Shown piece by piece: positions 8,653 through 17,386 of a DNA stretch of 45,735 nucleotides. This stretch comes from Bacteroides sp. (GTDB lineage: Bacteria; Bacteroidota; Bacteroidia; Bacteroidales; Muribaculaceae). The stretch spans positions 1-45,735 of the forward strand of contig JAAVEB010000019.1 in NCBI GenBank assembly GCA_014801525.1, in the 5' to 3' direction. Positions within the stretch are counted from its first letter, which is position 1. Each line of letters begins with the position of its first letter. Both the position numbers and the translations under genes were made by a program. The notes beneath the pieces were generated by a model. It was not told the DNA's origin. It made no database searches and saw only the letters and a program-made list of their open reading frames with translations.

Positions 8653-9879
8653 TCACTTAAACTCCAAAGACTCTACAATGCGTTTAATCTCAGGAGTTGC
8701 TTTCGGGAATGTGATGAATGAAGCCACTTTTGATCCGCGTGTCATCCAATAATCCGTAGCATCAAGGTTTTCTCCGTTCACAACCAACGCTACACTTACG
8801 TATACAATTTCATTGCCTTCATGTTCATAACTATCAGAGCCTAATCCTCTTTTCGATTGAGCCCCCATATATTTTCTAATTTCATCCTCTATCTTATCAC
8901 AGTTTTCCGCAGCCGGACCTATACCGACAAGTACGGCAAAATCTCTGGCATTTTTATATCGAGACAACAGATCTTCATCTACAATAATCATTCTCGGGTA
9001 AAAAAATATTAAGTTTTGCTCGTTCTCAATCTGATAATAATTACCATTATTATCATAGTCGCAATTGTAAGATGCCGGAACCTGTAAAGTAGCGACTCCC
9101 ACGTCTATCCGCTTGCTCCCTCTGCCGGAATCGCTTGCGCCAATTGCTTCGTTAGACTTCCTCTCTTCAGTTTTAACTTTCGGAGATTGAATATCGTTTG
9201 TGGCGCTTGCCTCCTGATTTTCATTTTCAAGATAGCCCCCGGCACTTTCCATTTCGTCATCTTCACGATCATCTTCTTCCGCAAGCCTTTCACGAGCTGC
9301 TTGTAATTGATCCGTAATATAACGCATTTCCCTCGTGTAATGAATATTTTGCTCTTGAATATAGAAGCCCGCAAAGCATCCTGCAAGCACAAATCCAAGA
9401 ACCAAGAGCACAATCTTCACGTTCCATCGTCCTTGCGGCAAAAAATGCAAGAGTCTCTTCACCTGCTTGGAGACCGACAGATACCATAACCAGACGCAAC
9501 ACCATAGTGATGACAGCACCAATACCATGCCAAAAAAGCCGAGCTGGATATCTTTGCCATAAATCACGGCGTCAGCAATCCCATAACCGATTATATATAA
9601 GGTCAGCAAGAAAAACACGCCTACACATCCTCTACTAAACGCCAAAGCCTCCGATAATCCTTTCTTATAACATGACCATGATTTACATCCTAACATTATC
9701 ATCATAAGTCCGCAACAGAGAAGTCCCACACCAAAGACAGATCCATTTAGCAAAACTCTAACAGAAAACAAAGCAATAAGAGTTCCTCCTGTTATAGCAA
9801 GTAACAGGAATAACTTCAACCATCCGCGTGGACCGGGTTGACTGACGGGATTAGGTATAGGATTGGGCTGCGATGTCAT
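8653..9879 (-). CDS. multi-pass membrane protein of unknown function with C-terminal soluble domain
   Basis: This protein is not recognised. The likely start is the ATG at 9879 (408 residues). The longer in-frame ATG at 9957 would overlap the SPFH gene. After a Pro/Gln-rich opening, about four hydrophobic segments lie within residues 20-180. A charged stretch follows (AARERLAEEDDREDDEMES, then a Lys/Glu/Ser-rich linker), probably coiled coil then disordered. A folded C-terminal domain of about 150 residues follows, with several Tyr and Asp residues and no catalytic motif that I know. It sits 61 bases after the SPFH gene without an obvious promoter, so it may be co-transcribed. The sequence is more A/T-rich than its neighbours, suggesting lineage-specific origin. 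Confidence 0.7.
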   Translation of the reverse strand: MTSQPNPIPNPVSQPGPRGWLKLFLLLAITGGTLIALFSVRVLLNGSVFGVGLLCCGLMMIMLGCKSWSCYKKGLSEALAFSRGCVGVFFLLTLYIIGYGIADAVIYGKDIQLGFFGMVLVLSSLWCCVWLWYLSVSKQVKRLLHFLPQGRWNVKIVLLVLGFVLAGCFAGFYIQEQNIHYTREMRYITDQLQAARERLAEEDDREDDEMESAGGYLENENQEASATNDIQSPKVKTEERKSNEAIGASDSGRGSKRIDVGVATLQVPASYNCDYDNNGNYYQIENEQNLIFFYPRMIIVDEDLLSRYKNARDFAVLVGIGPAAENCDKIEDEIRKYMGAQSKRGLGSDSYEHEGNEIVYVSVALVVNGENLDATDYWMTRGSKVASFITFPKATPEIKRIVESLEFK

Positions 9880-9940
9880 ATAATATATGTTTTTTTTGCG
9901 GTAGTCCCGAGCGAGGAACACCACCTGATGTATGAAAATA

Positions 9941-10924
9941 TCAATTGCCTTTAGCAAACATCTCTTTTATTGAGCCGATAGAACTCAACACGCCTGATGC
10001 CTCATAGGGGATGTAGACAGTCTTGTTGTTCTGTCCCGAAGTCATGTCGCGCAGAGTCTCGATATATTTCAACGCAAGCATATAAGTGGCTGGATCAGTA
10101 TTCGAAGCCTTGATAGCCTCAGCCACACGGGTTATAGCTTCAGCCTCAGCCTGAGCGGTAAGCACCTTTGCGCGCGCCTCACCCTCAGCTCTAAGAATTT
10201 CCGCTTCCTTTATAGCCGTAGCCTGGTTTATCTGAGACTGCTTGTCACCTTCCGACAAAAGGATGACCGATGTCTTTTGACCTTCGGCATTCAGAATCTC
10301 GGCACGGCGGTTACGCTCAGCCTGCATCTGCTTTTCCATCGCCTCTCTCACGCTCTTGGGAGGAGTGATGTCCTGGAGTTCCACACGGTTCACTTTCACA
10401 CCCCACTTGTTGGTAACCTCGTCGAGAATAGCCTGCAAGCGCGAATTTATTGTGTCGCGCGAAGTAAGGGTCTGGTCAAGCTCCAATTCGCCGATAACAT
10501 TTCTCAACGAAGTCTGGGTCAATTTTTCCAATGCATTAGGTAAATTGTCGATTTCATAAACCGCTTTCTTGGCATCCACAATCTGGAAATAGAGCAACGC
10601 GTTGATTTCAGTGGTTACGTTATCCTTCGTAATTACCTGCTGAGAGGGAAAATCATAAACCTGTTCCCTGAGGTCGATGGTGGTCGACGAGGTGATTCTA
10701 ACAATCTGACGCCCGTTGACAGTCGATTCCACCCGGCGTGTGTAAACGACTTTAGGCTTGTCGATAAAAGGCCAGATTATATTAAGACCGGGCGACAGCA
10801 CACTGTGGAAGCGTCCAAGACGTTCCACCACTCTTGTTTCGGACTGGGGAACGATTTTCACTCCCGCCGACACGACTATAATAACTGCGAGCACAAGCAC
10901 TCCAAGAAGAATATAAGTTTCCAT
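9941..10924 (-). CDS. SPFH/band 7 (stomatin-like, QmcA-type) membrane protein
   Basis: The 327-residue protein has one N-terminal membrane anchor (residues 4-20), an SPFH domain (about 20-190) with VERLGRFHSVLSPGLN and REQVYDFPSQQVITKDNV, and a long Ala/Glu-rich coiled coil (AEGEARAKVLTAQAEAEAI). Such proteins form large cages in membranes and associate with proteases or membrane microdomains. The gene follows an NfeD-family gene by 9 bases; SPFH-NfeD pairs are a well-known conserved unit. In E. coli the pair is QmcA and YbbK. Confidence 0.9.
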   Translation of the reverse strand: METYILLGVLVLAVIIVVSAGVKIVPQSETRVVERLGRFHSVLSPGLNIIWPFIDKPKVVYTRRVESTVNGRQIVRITSSTTIDLREQVYDFPSQQVITKDNVTTEINALLYFQIVDAKKAVYEIDNLPNALEKLTQTSLRNVIGELELDQTLTSRDTINSRLQAILDEVTNKWGVKVNRVELQDITPPKSVREAMEKQMQAERNRRAEILNAEGQKTSVILLSEGDKQSQINQATAIKEAEILRAEGEARAKVLTAQAEAEAITRVAEAIKASNTDPATYMLALKYIETLRDMTSGQNNKTVYIPYEASGVLSSIGSIKEMFAKGN

Positions 10925-10933
10925 TTCGAAAAA

Positions 10934-11371
10934 TTAAATTGGTTTTACAATGAGAATTATACTGTCATATCCGGTCACCTTCACCGTGGCGCCATATTCG
11001 ATAGCCTCCCCGTGGCTGCTGCGCGCTTGCCAGCTGTCGCCGTCGATGCGCACACGCCCGAGCCCGTTTTGAGGAATAGATTTCTCCACCTGAATCTCAC
11101 GCCCTATCAAGGCATCCATGTTGCTGTTATAAGCCTCACGATGAGGGCGGGATTTGCGCAGACGGTTCACAAACGGAGCTATAAATATAAAAGCAAGAAT
11201 AACACCGATCACGACTCCGGCAAGTTGCCATTGAAGAGAACACCCGGCGATGTCAAGCACAGCGGCGACAAGGCATCCTACTCCCACGCAAAAAGTGGCT
11301 ATCCAACCGGTGAGCAGTTCGAGCACCAATAAAAGGGCGGCGGCAATAAGCCACATAATCCATATAGCCAT
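10934..11371 (-). CDS. NfeD-family membrane protein
   Basis: This 145-residue protein has an N-terminal hydrophobic region of two to three membrane segments (residues 3-70) and a C-terminal OB-fold-like domain (about 85-145) with ALIGREIQVEKSIPQNGLGRVRIDGDSWQARS. That is the classic short NfeD layout. It partners with the SPFH protein encoded 9 bases downstream. The likely role is to assist SPFH assembly in the membrane. It begins 20 bases after aguB. Confidence 0.88.
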   Translation of the reverse strand: MAIWIMWLIAAALLLVLELLTGWIATFCVGVGCLVAAVLDIAGCSLQWQLAGVVIGVILAFIFIAPFVNRLRKSRPHREAYNSNMDALIGREIQVEKSIPQNGLGRVRIDGDSWQARSSHGEAIEYGATVKVTGYDSIILIVKPI

Positions 11372-11391
11372 ATTTCAAACAAGAATTAAAG

Positions 11392-12279
11392 TCAATCAAT
11401 AAATCGCTTGGTCAAATCACCGTAAGCGTCGATGCGGCGGTCGCGCAAGAAAGGCCACCATCTTCTGACATTTTCCGACCGGTTCATGTCGATTTCAATG
11501 ATAGCGCTCTCCTCTTTGTCTGACGCCCGGAATAGGAATTCGCCCTGAGGACCGGCAACAAACGAGTTGCCCCAGAAGCTGATTCCGTTGGTCATGCCCG
11601 ACGGGTCGGGTTCAAGCCCTACACGGTTCACGGTCACCACCGGAAGACCGTTGGCAACGGCATGACCGCGCTGAACAGTCACCCACGCCTCAAGCTGACG
11701 CGCCTGCTCCTCGGGAGTGTCGGAACTCTCCCACCCTATCGCTGTTGGATAAATGAGCAGCTCGGCTCCGCTCAACGCCATGAGACGCGCAGCCTCGGGA
11801 TACCACTGATCCCAGCACACCAACACGCCGAGCCGTCCAACCGAAGTGTCGATGGGCTTAAAGCCTATGTCGCCAGGAGTGAAATAGAATTTCTCATAAT
11901 AAGCCGGGTCATCGGGAATGTGCATCTTGCGATACTTGCCGGCAACCGAACCGTCACGCTCGAAAACCACCGCCGTGTTATGGTAAAGACCCGGAGCGCG
12001 GCGCTCGAAAAGAGATGTCACCACGACCACGCCAAGCTCCTTGGCAAGCGAAGAATAAAATTCAGTCGCTTCAGAGGGGAAGTTGACGGCGAGATCACAC
12101 AAATCGGTCGATTCCGTCTGACAAAAATACAGCGAGTCATGTAGCTCCCGGTTGACAATCAACTCGGCTCCTTCAGCTGCAAGTTTTCTCATTTCGGAAG
12201 CGATGCGACGACGATTTTCCGCTATGTCGGAAGAATTGGATTGTTGGATTATACCAACCTTCAGCGTTCTCTTACTCAT
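11392..12279 (-). CDS. aguB: N-carbamoylputrescine amidase
   Basis: AguB hydrolyses N-carbamoylputrescine to putrescine, CO2 and ammonia, the last step from agmatine to putrescine. The 295-residue nitrilase-fold protein has the Glu-Lys-Cys catalytic triad: Glu45 in RELHDSLYFCQ, Lys118 in KYRKMHIPDDP and Cys155 in VLVCWDQWYPE. The ELHDSLYFCQ and DDPAYYEKFYFTPGD segments are typical of AguB. Its start overlaps the aguA stop by 4 bases, indicating coupled translation. Confidence 0.95.
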   Translation of the reverse strand: MSKRTLKVGIIQQSNSSDIAENRRRIASEMRKLAAEGAELIVNRELHDSLYFCQTESTDLCDLAVNFPSEATEFYSSLAKELGVVVVTSLFERRAPGLYHNTAVVFERDGSVAGKYRKMHIPDDPAYYEKFYFTPGDIGFKPIDTSVGRLGVLVCWDQWYPEAARLMALSGAELLIYPTAIGWESSDTPEEQARQLEAWVTVQRGHAVANGLPVVTVNRVGLEPDPSGMTNGISFWGNSFVAGPQGEFLFRASDKEESAIIEIDMNRSENVRRWWPFLRDRRIDAYGDLTKRFID

Positions 12280-13316
12280 ATAGGTAATATATCATTTGGG
12301 ATCTGCATCGTGACGCAATGCAACGACCCGTGTTGTTTTATCAATGCCGAGCAATCAATCTTCTTTATCTCGTGGTCAGGGAAGGATATTTTCAGCAGCT
12401 GAGCCGCCAGCTCGTCCTTCAACGGCTGTCCATAGACAGGCAAAAGAATGCTCTTATTCATAATAAGGAAATTGGCGTAGGTGGCAGGAATGCGTTCCCC
12501 GTCCTCGTCATAGACGGCATCGGGCATAGGCAACTCAATAAGATTATAAGGATTGCCGTCGGTCGTCCTCATCTCCATCAATTGCCGTTTCATAGCCTGC
12601 AACTCGGAATAGTGCTCGTCGGTGTCATCGTCACAACCCACATAAATAATAGTGTCATGCGGCGCGAAACGAGCCAATGTGTCAATGTGGCTGTCGGTAT
12701 CGTCACCGGCGAGATAGCCATGGTCGAGCCACAACACCCGCTTGATTCCAAACGCTCCCCGCAGATATTCCTCAATCTGTTCGCGCGACATTTCGCCATT
12801 ACGATTGGGCGACAATAAGCATCGCGAGGTTGTGAGCAGAGTTCCGTTTCCGTCACTCTCAATGGAGCCGCCTTCAAGAATGAATCCACGGCGGTTTTCA
12901 CACTCAGCGCGCAAAACGCCCTTTTCCACCAACCCCAAGGTGAGCAGATTGTCTTTATCGGCGGCAAATTTAAGCCCCCAGCCGTTGAACCCGAAATCGA
13001 GCAGCACCGGCTTATCGCCGACAGTCACCGACAACGGTCCGAAATCTCTCGCCCAAGTGTCATTTGTGGGCAATTCGACATAAAGTATATTATTCTGATT
13101 TGCCGTCAAGAGATGGGGCGATGCGATATTCTTGTCAGGGACAATCACCACCACCGGTTGCTCTTCGGCAATCGCAGTAACAATCCGGGCAAAACACTCG
13201 GTCACCTCATCAAGCATATAAGCCCAGTCAGTGCCGGCATGAGGCCAAGAAACAATCACACCGCCCTGAGGCTCCCATTCGGCAGGAAGGCGGCGAGTAG
13301 AATTGAAGTCATTCAT
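12276..13316 (-). CDS. aguA: agmatine deiminase
   Basis: AguA converts agmatine to N-carbamoylputrescine and ammonia. It belongs to the peptidyl-arginine deiminase-like family. The chosen start at 13316 gives 346 residues (MNDFNSTRRLPAEWEPQ); the ATG at 13328 would add four residues. Motifs are WPHAGTDW, NDTWARDFGP, EGGSIESDGNGTLLTT, DTDSHIDTLARF and the C-terminal GSLHCVTMQIP with the nucleophilic Cys334. It overlaps the small acidic gene upstream by 8 bases and aguB downstream by 4, so the three are almost certainly translated together. Confidence 0.95.
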   Translation of the reverse strand: MNDFNSTRRLPAEWEPQGGVIVSWPHAGTDWAYMLDEVTECFARIVTAIAEEQPVVVIVPDKNIASPHLLTANQNNILYVELPTNDTWARDFGPLSVTVGDKPVLLDFGFNGWGLKFAADKDNLLTLGLVEKGVLRAECENRRGFILEGGSIESDGNGTLLTTSRCLLSPNRNGEMSREQIEEYLRGAFGIKRVLWLDHGYLAGDDTDSHIDTLARFAPHDTIIYVGCDDDTDEHYSELQAMKRQLMEMRTTDGNPYNLIELPMPDAVYDEDGERIPATYANFLIMNKSILLPVYGQPLKDELAAQLLKISFPDHEIKKIDCSALIKQHGSLHCVTMQIPNDILPI

Positions 13317-13545
13317 CGTCAAAATCATTCAAATGGTCATATATCGAATCCTGCGACTCGATATACTCTTCACTATAATCAATAAATCCCATTTTTTCAC
13401 TGCTTCCGACAGCGTCACACCACTCTCGGTATTCTTCATGGAGGTCGCTATCCTCGTGAATCATCTTTTTAAATTCAGCTTCGGCAATATCAACGCTTCT
13501 ATACTGGTGCAGTAATTCACGAAACAGTTCGGTAATGTCGTTCAT
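13309..13545 (-). CDS. small acidic protein of unknown function upstream of aguA
   Basis: This 78-residue protein is rich in Glu and Asp, predicted helical and cytosolic, with no cysteine-rich or membrane segment. Its end (IYDHLNDFDDE) overlaps the start of aguA. A full promoter stands upstream, so it is the first gene of the aguA-aguB-NfeD-SPFH run. Reading-frame length, promoter placement and overlap support a real gene. Its role is unknown; a link with arginine or polyamine metabolism is inferred from position only. Confidence 0.78.
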   Translation of the reverse strand: MNDITELFRELLHQYRSVDIAEAEFKKMIHEDSDLHEEYREWCDAVGSSEKMGFIDYSEEYIESQDSIYDHLNDFDDE

Positions 13546-13628
13546 AATCTTTCAATCGTGTATAGGCTTGGACAGCGTATTTAATTTACAGGTAATCTCT
13601 TCATTAAATTAAATTCAATTTATTCCGC

Positions 13629-13660
13629 CAAATATACGATTCTAAAGCGTCACTGCCAAA
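13629..13660 (-). promoter_or_regulatory. promoter of the small acidic protein-aguAB operon
   Basis: The minus strand has TTTG (13657-13660), a 20-base spacer and TATATTTG (13629-13636). The leader is about 75 bases. Confidence 0.78.
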
Positions 13661-13700
13661 TCTTTTAGCAATTATTATAAAAAGCGCAGACAAGCCACAG

Positions 13701-14408
13701 TCACACATTCAGATAATACTCGTCGACCAAATCACGATAAAGCTGAGTGTTCAAGCGGAGTTCGGAAGATTGCAGCACAGACGGAGCCTTGGACAACTCC
13801 CACAACACACGCACCGGCTTGACAGCCGTCGGCTTGGTGTAGACCAAAACCTGTCTTGACAAATTAAGTCCCGCAAGCGCCGCTTCCATCATCACGTCGT
13901 CAATCCTGTCGGCAGGAGAAATGAAGCACAGCCTTCCCGCCGGAGAAAGCATCGAAGCCGAATGCCTTATCAGAGCGCCGACGGTCAGCGAGTCGCCGTG
14001 ACGCGCAAGGGCGCGCTCCCGACAAGGCGACTTGACCTCAGTGGCAAAAAACGGAGGATTGCTGACTATGAGATCGAAACTATCCTCAGGGGCATAGTCG
14101 AGAAAATCAGCGGCAACAACCTCAATGCGATCCCTCCAAGGCGACATTTCGACATTGAAACGAGCCTCCTCCACTGCGGGAAGGTCAATTTCAATAGCTG
14201 TGAACAACGCATCAGGCGAGCGCTGAGCCATCATCAACGCGACAAGCCCGGTGCCGGTCCCGACATCGAGCACTCTCCCGGCTCCGGCAAGATCAGTCCA
14301 CGCTCCAAGCAGAACTCCGTCAGTGCCCACTTTCATCGCGGCGTTACTGTTTTTAACCGAAAACCGCTTGAACCGGAACAATGTTTCCCTTTGACTATTT
14401 TCTCCCAT
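13701..14408 (-). CDS. trmN6: tRNA1(Val) (adenine37-N6)-methyltransferase
   Basis: This SAM-dependent methyltransferase should methylate N6 of adenine 37 in tRNA-Val. Using the ATG at 14408 gives 235 residues starting [18 protein letters not shown]. The SAM motif is [17 protein letters not shown] and the catalytic motif is SNPPFF, as in TrmN6 (YfiC). The upstream in-frame ATGs near 14435 lie before the promoter -7 box, so they are rejected. The mRNA would then be nearly leaderless. It is divergent from engB. RNA specificity is inferred from family resemblance. Confidence 0.9.
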   Translation of the reverse strand: MGENSQRETLFRFKRFSVKNSNAAMKVGTDGVLLGAWTDLAGAGRVLDVGTGTGLVALMMAQRSPDALFTAIEIDLPAVEEARFNVEMSPWRDRIEVVAADFLDYAPEDSFDLIVSNPPFFATEVKSPCRERALARHGDSLTVGALIRHSASMLSPAGRLCFISPADRIDDVMMEAALAGLNLSRQVLVYTKPTAVKPVRVLWELSKAPSVLQSSELRLNTQLYRDLVDEYYLNV

Positions 14409-14415
14409 ATCGCCG

Positions 14416-14423
14416 CAAAGATA
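14416..14423 (-). promoter_or_regulatory. -7 box of trmN6, giving an almost leaderless transcript
   Basis: The minus strand reads TATCTTTG, an exact TAnnTTTG match, with only seven bases between it and the ATG at 14408. Transcription would start at or within a few bases of the start codon. The -33 element is not clear. Confidence 0.6.
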
Positions 14424-14441
14424 AACATAACGCATCAAAAA

Positions 14442-14473
14442 TTGGTTATATTACAATAAAAATTGTAACTTTA
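14442..14473 (+). promoter_or_regulatory. promoter of engB
   Basis: TTGG (14442-14445), a 20-base spacer and TAACTTTA (14466-14473) form a near-consensus promoter. The engB ATG is at 14495. Confidence 0.6.
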
Positions 14474-14494
14474 CCGAACTTTAAAACTATCAAA

Positions 14495-15124
14495 ATGAAT
14501 ATCAATTCAGCCAAATTCGAGATAAGCAACAGCAACGTAAAAAAGTGTCCCGCAACGTGCAAACACGAGTATGCGTTCATAGGGCGTTCCAATGTGGGAA
14601 AATCATCGCTCATAAATATGCTGACAGGACATAAAGGGCTTGCGATGACCTCATCCACCCCCGGCAAGACATTGCTAATAAACCACTTCATCATCAATGA
14701 CGAATGGTATATCGTCGATCTCCCGGGCTACGGCTACGCCCAGCGCGGAAAGAAACAGCAGGCTGAAATCAAAAAGATTATAGAAGACTACATTCTCGAG
14801 CGTGAACAGATGACCAATCTGTTTCTCTTGATCGACTCGCGCCACAATCCCCAGAAAATAGATCTTGAATTTATGGAGTGGCTCGGAGAAAACGGAGTTC
14901 CGTTTTCAATCGTCTTCACAAAGCTTGACAAACTGTCCTCAGCCGCCGGAAAAATTCAAACGGCAAAATATCTCGCCGTCCTTAAAGAACAATGGGAGGA
15001 ACTGCCCCCGGTGTTCTACACTTCAAGCACCGACCGCCGAGGCAGGCAGGAACTGCTCGACTATATAGAAGAGCTTAATAAACTTCCCGTTGGCTGTCAA
15101 GACGAGTCTACGCCCGAAGAATAG
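14495..15124 (+). CDS. engB: ribosome biogenesis GTPase EngB (YsxC/YihA)
   Basis: EngB is a small essential GTPase that assists 50S subunit assembly. From the ATG at 14495 it has 209 residues. The GTP-binding motifs are G1 GRSNVGKS (30-37), G2-region Thr in STPGKT, G3 DLPGYG (75-80) and G4 TKLD near residue 145. The in-frame upstream extension to 14381 has no ATG in a sensible place and would run through the promoter. It precedes the RelA gene by 57 bases and may be co-transcribed with it. Confidence 0.96.
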   Translation: MNINSAKFEISNSNVKKCPATCKHEYAFIGRSNVGKSSLINMLTGHKGLAMTSSTPGKTLLINHFIINDEWYIVDLPGYGYAQRGKKQQAEIKKIIEDYILEREQMTNLFLLIDSRHNPQKIDLEFMEWLGENGVPFSIVFTKLDKLSSAAGKIQTAKYLAVLKEQWEELPPVFYTSSTDRRGRQELLDYIEELNKLPVGCQDESTPEE

Positions 15125-15181
15125 CGCTGACCGACTACCGACCTCAAGACTTCACCATCAACAACTCCCACCGATTTCGTT

Positions 15182-17386
15182 ATGGAAGAAACATATCTGA
15201 CTCCTGAGGAAAAAGAACAGTTTATCAATTCATTCCGCAGGCTTCTCGAACTGACGAAGGATGTCGCCCATCCCGGCGACACCCGGCGCATCAAGTCCAT
15301 TATAACCGACAGTATCAAGGAGAACCATTACCGCAGGGACCGTTACGGCATCAACCCGGCAGTCCATAACCTTGAAACCGCCACGGCATTGTGCGAGAAG
15401 ATAAGCCCCGACCGAAACATGGTCATCGCGATATTGCTTTTCAATCTGTGTAAATCGGAATTTATCGAGAAAGACGAACTTGAAAAAGAATGGGGAGCGG
15501 ATATAGCCAAACTTATCGGCGGACTGCTTAAAGTGTCGACTTTATATAGCAAGCAGGCTGCCGTTGAAAGCGACAATTTCAGGAAACTCCTTCTGACATT
15601 TGCCGAAGATATCCGTGTCATAATTATAATGATTGTAGACAGGCTCGTGCTGATGCGCGCCATCAACCATCATCCTAATGAGAAAATGGTTCATGACGTG
15701 GCGTATGAGTCCAACTACCTGTATGCTCCCCTCGCCCACCGACTCGGACTTTACGCCATCAAGTCGGAACTTGAGGACATGTCGCTGAAATACACCAACC
15801 GCGACACCTACACTGAAATCGCCCGAAAGCTGAACGAGACCAAGCAGACCCGCGACGCATATATTGACGAATTCATAAAACCCATAAAGGAAAAACTTAA
15901 CGGCACCCCGCTGAAATATGAGATAAAGGGCAGAACCAAGTCAATATACTCGATCTGGAACAAATTGAAGAAGCAAAAAAACGATATCGAGCATATATAT
16001 GACCTCTTCGCCATCAGAATCATCATCGACAGCGAGCCTGAAAAAGAGAAAAGCGACTGCTGGCTCGCCTACTCCATCATAACCGACCTCTACCAGCCTA
16101 ATCCGTCGAGAATGAAGGACTGGCTGAGCATCCCGAAAAGCAACGGATATGAGTCGCTGCATATCACCGTCTACGGTCCCGGCGAGAGATGGGTGGAGGT
16201 GCAGATACGCACCAAGCGCATGGACCTCATCGCCGAAAAGGGTCTCGCCGCCCACTGGAAATACAAAGGAGTCAAGAGCGAAAGCAATCTCGACGCATGG
16301 ATGAACAACGTGCGCGACATTCTCGAGACGGCGGAAACAGGTCCCATGGAGTTGATGAAGAACATGAAGATGGACATCTATGACAAGGAAGTGTTCGTTT
16401 TCACTCCGAAGGGCGATTTATATAAGCTTCCATTCGGGGCGTCATTGCTTGATTTCGCATTCCACATCCACACCAACCTTGGCATGCACTGCACCGGCGG
16501 CAGGGTGAACGGAAAAAACGAGCGACTGAACTACAAGCTCAAAAGCGGCGACACGGTGGAGATATTCACGTCAACGTCGCAAACTCCCAAACTCGACTGG
16601 CTCGCGCTCGTGGTAACATCCAAAGCACGCAACAAAATACGCCAAAGCGTGCATGAAATGGCTAACCGCACTGCGTCTTTAGGGAAAGAGCTGGTGGAAC
16701 GCCGATTCAAAAACAGGAAAATAGAGCTGAAAGAGGCGACCATAATGAAAGTCATAAAAAAGATGGGCTACAAAACAGTGACCGACTTTTATGACGCAGT
16801 AGCCGCCGGCTCGATCGACGTGAACGACATTGCTACTGAATATGAATCGATAGAACACAAGGCGACAGAAACCGCCGAAATAAGATCTGCCGAGGAGTTC
16901 CAGCTCATAAACCCCGACGAGAACGAGACATCATCGTCTGACGTGCTTGTGATAGGCGACAATATAAAAGGAATAAATTACAAGTTGTCGAAATGCTGCA
17001 ACCCGATTTATGGCGACGACGTGTTTGGCTTCATTTCGGCTGAAGGCGTGATCAAAATCCACCGCACCGACTGCCCTAACGCATCCCACATACGCGACAA
17101 TTACCCTTACCGCTTGATAAACACAAGATGGTCAGGCAAGATAGGCGAACAATTTGGGGCGACATTGCGAATCATCGGACATGACGACATCGGAATTGTG
17201 ACCAACATAACTTCGATAATATCGAAAGAGAAGGACACGACACTGCGCAGCATCGCAATCTCATCAGACGACGGCATATTCCAGGGCACACTCGTTGTGG
17301 GAATCAAGGACACAGTCGCGCTGAATAACCTTATTAAGAAATTAAAAACAGTAAAAGGAGTCAAAGATGTACAAAGGAGCAAGTAA
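15182..17386 (+). CDS. relA: RelA-type (p)ppGpp synthetase with degenerate hydrolase domain
   Basis: This 734-residue RSH protein makes (p)ppGpp from GTP or GDP and ATP upon starvation, on the ribosome. Domains in order: degenerate HD hydrolase (about 40-190), synthetase (about 230-365), TGS (about 401-463), zinc-finger region with SKCCNP, and C-terminal ACT. In the hydrolase domain His62 and Asp153 remain, but the HDxxED motif is replaced by FNLCKSE (residues 87-93), so hydrolysis is probably lost. The synthetase keeps RMKDWLSIPKSNGYESLH (310-327) and EVQIRT. RMKD is the RxKD form known from bifunctional Rel/SpoT rather than ExDD of proteobacterial RelA. A second, hydrolase-competent RSH should exist elsewhere. 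Its 3' end overlaps the next gene by 20 bases. Confidence 0.92.
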   Translation: MEETYLTPEEKEQFINSFRRLLELTKDVAHPGDTRRIKSIITDSIKENHYRRDRYGINPAVHNLETATALCEKISPDRNMVIAILLFNLCKSEFIEKDELEKEWGADIAKLIGGLLKVSTLYSKQAAVESDNFRKLLLTFAEDIRVIIIMIVDRLVLMRAINHHPNEKMVHDVAYESNYLYAPLAHRLGLYAIKSELEDMSLKYTNRDTYTEIARKLNETKQTRDAYIDEFIKPIKEKLNGTPLKYEIKGRTKSIYSIWNKLKKQKNDIEHIYDLFAIRIIIDSEPEKEKSDCWLAYSIITDLYQPNPSRMKDWLSIPKSNGYESLHITVYGPGERWVEVQIRTKRMDLIAEKGLAAHWKYKGVKSESNLDAWMNNVRDILETAETGPMELMKNMKMDIYDKEVFVFTPKGDLYKLPFGASLLDFAFHIHTNLGMHCTGGRVNGKNERLNYKLKSGDTVEIFTSTSQTPKLDWLALVVTSKARNKIRQSVHEMANRTASLGKELVERRFKNRKIELKEATIMKVIKKMGYKTVTDFYDAVAAGSIDVNDIATEYESIEHKATETAEIRSAEEFQLINPDENETSSSDVLVIGDNIKGINYKLSKCCNPIYGDDVFGFISAEGVIKIHRTDCPNASHIRDNYPYRLINTRWSGKIGEQFGATLRIIGHDDIGIVTNITSIISKEKDTTLRSIAISSDDGIFQGTLVVGIKDTVALNNLIKKLKTVKGVKDVQRSK

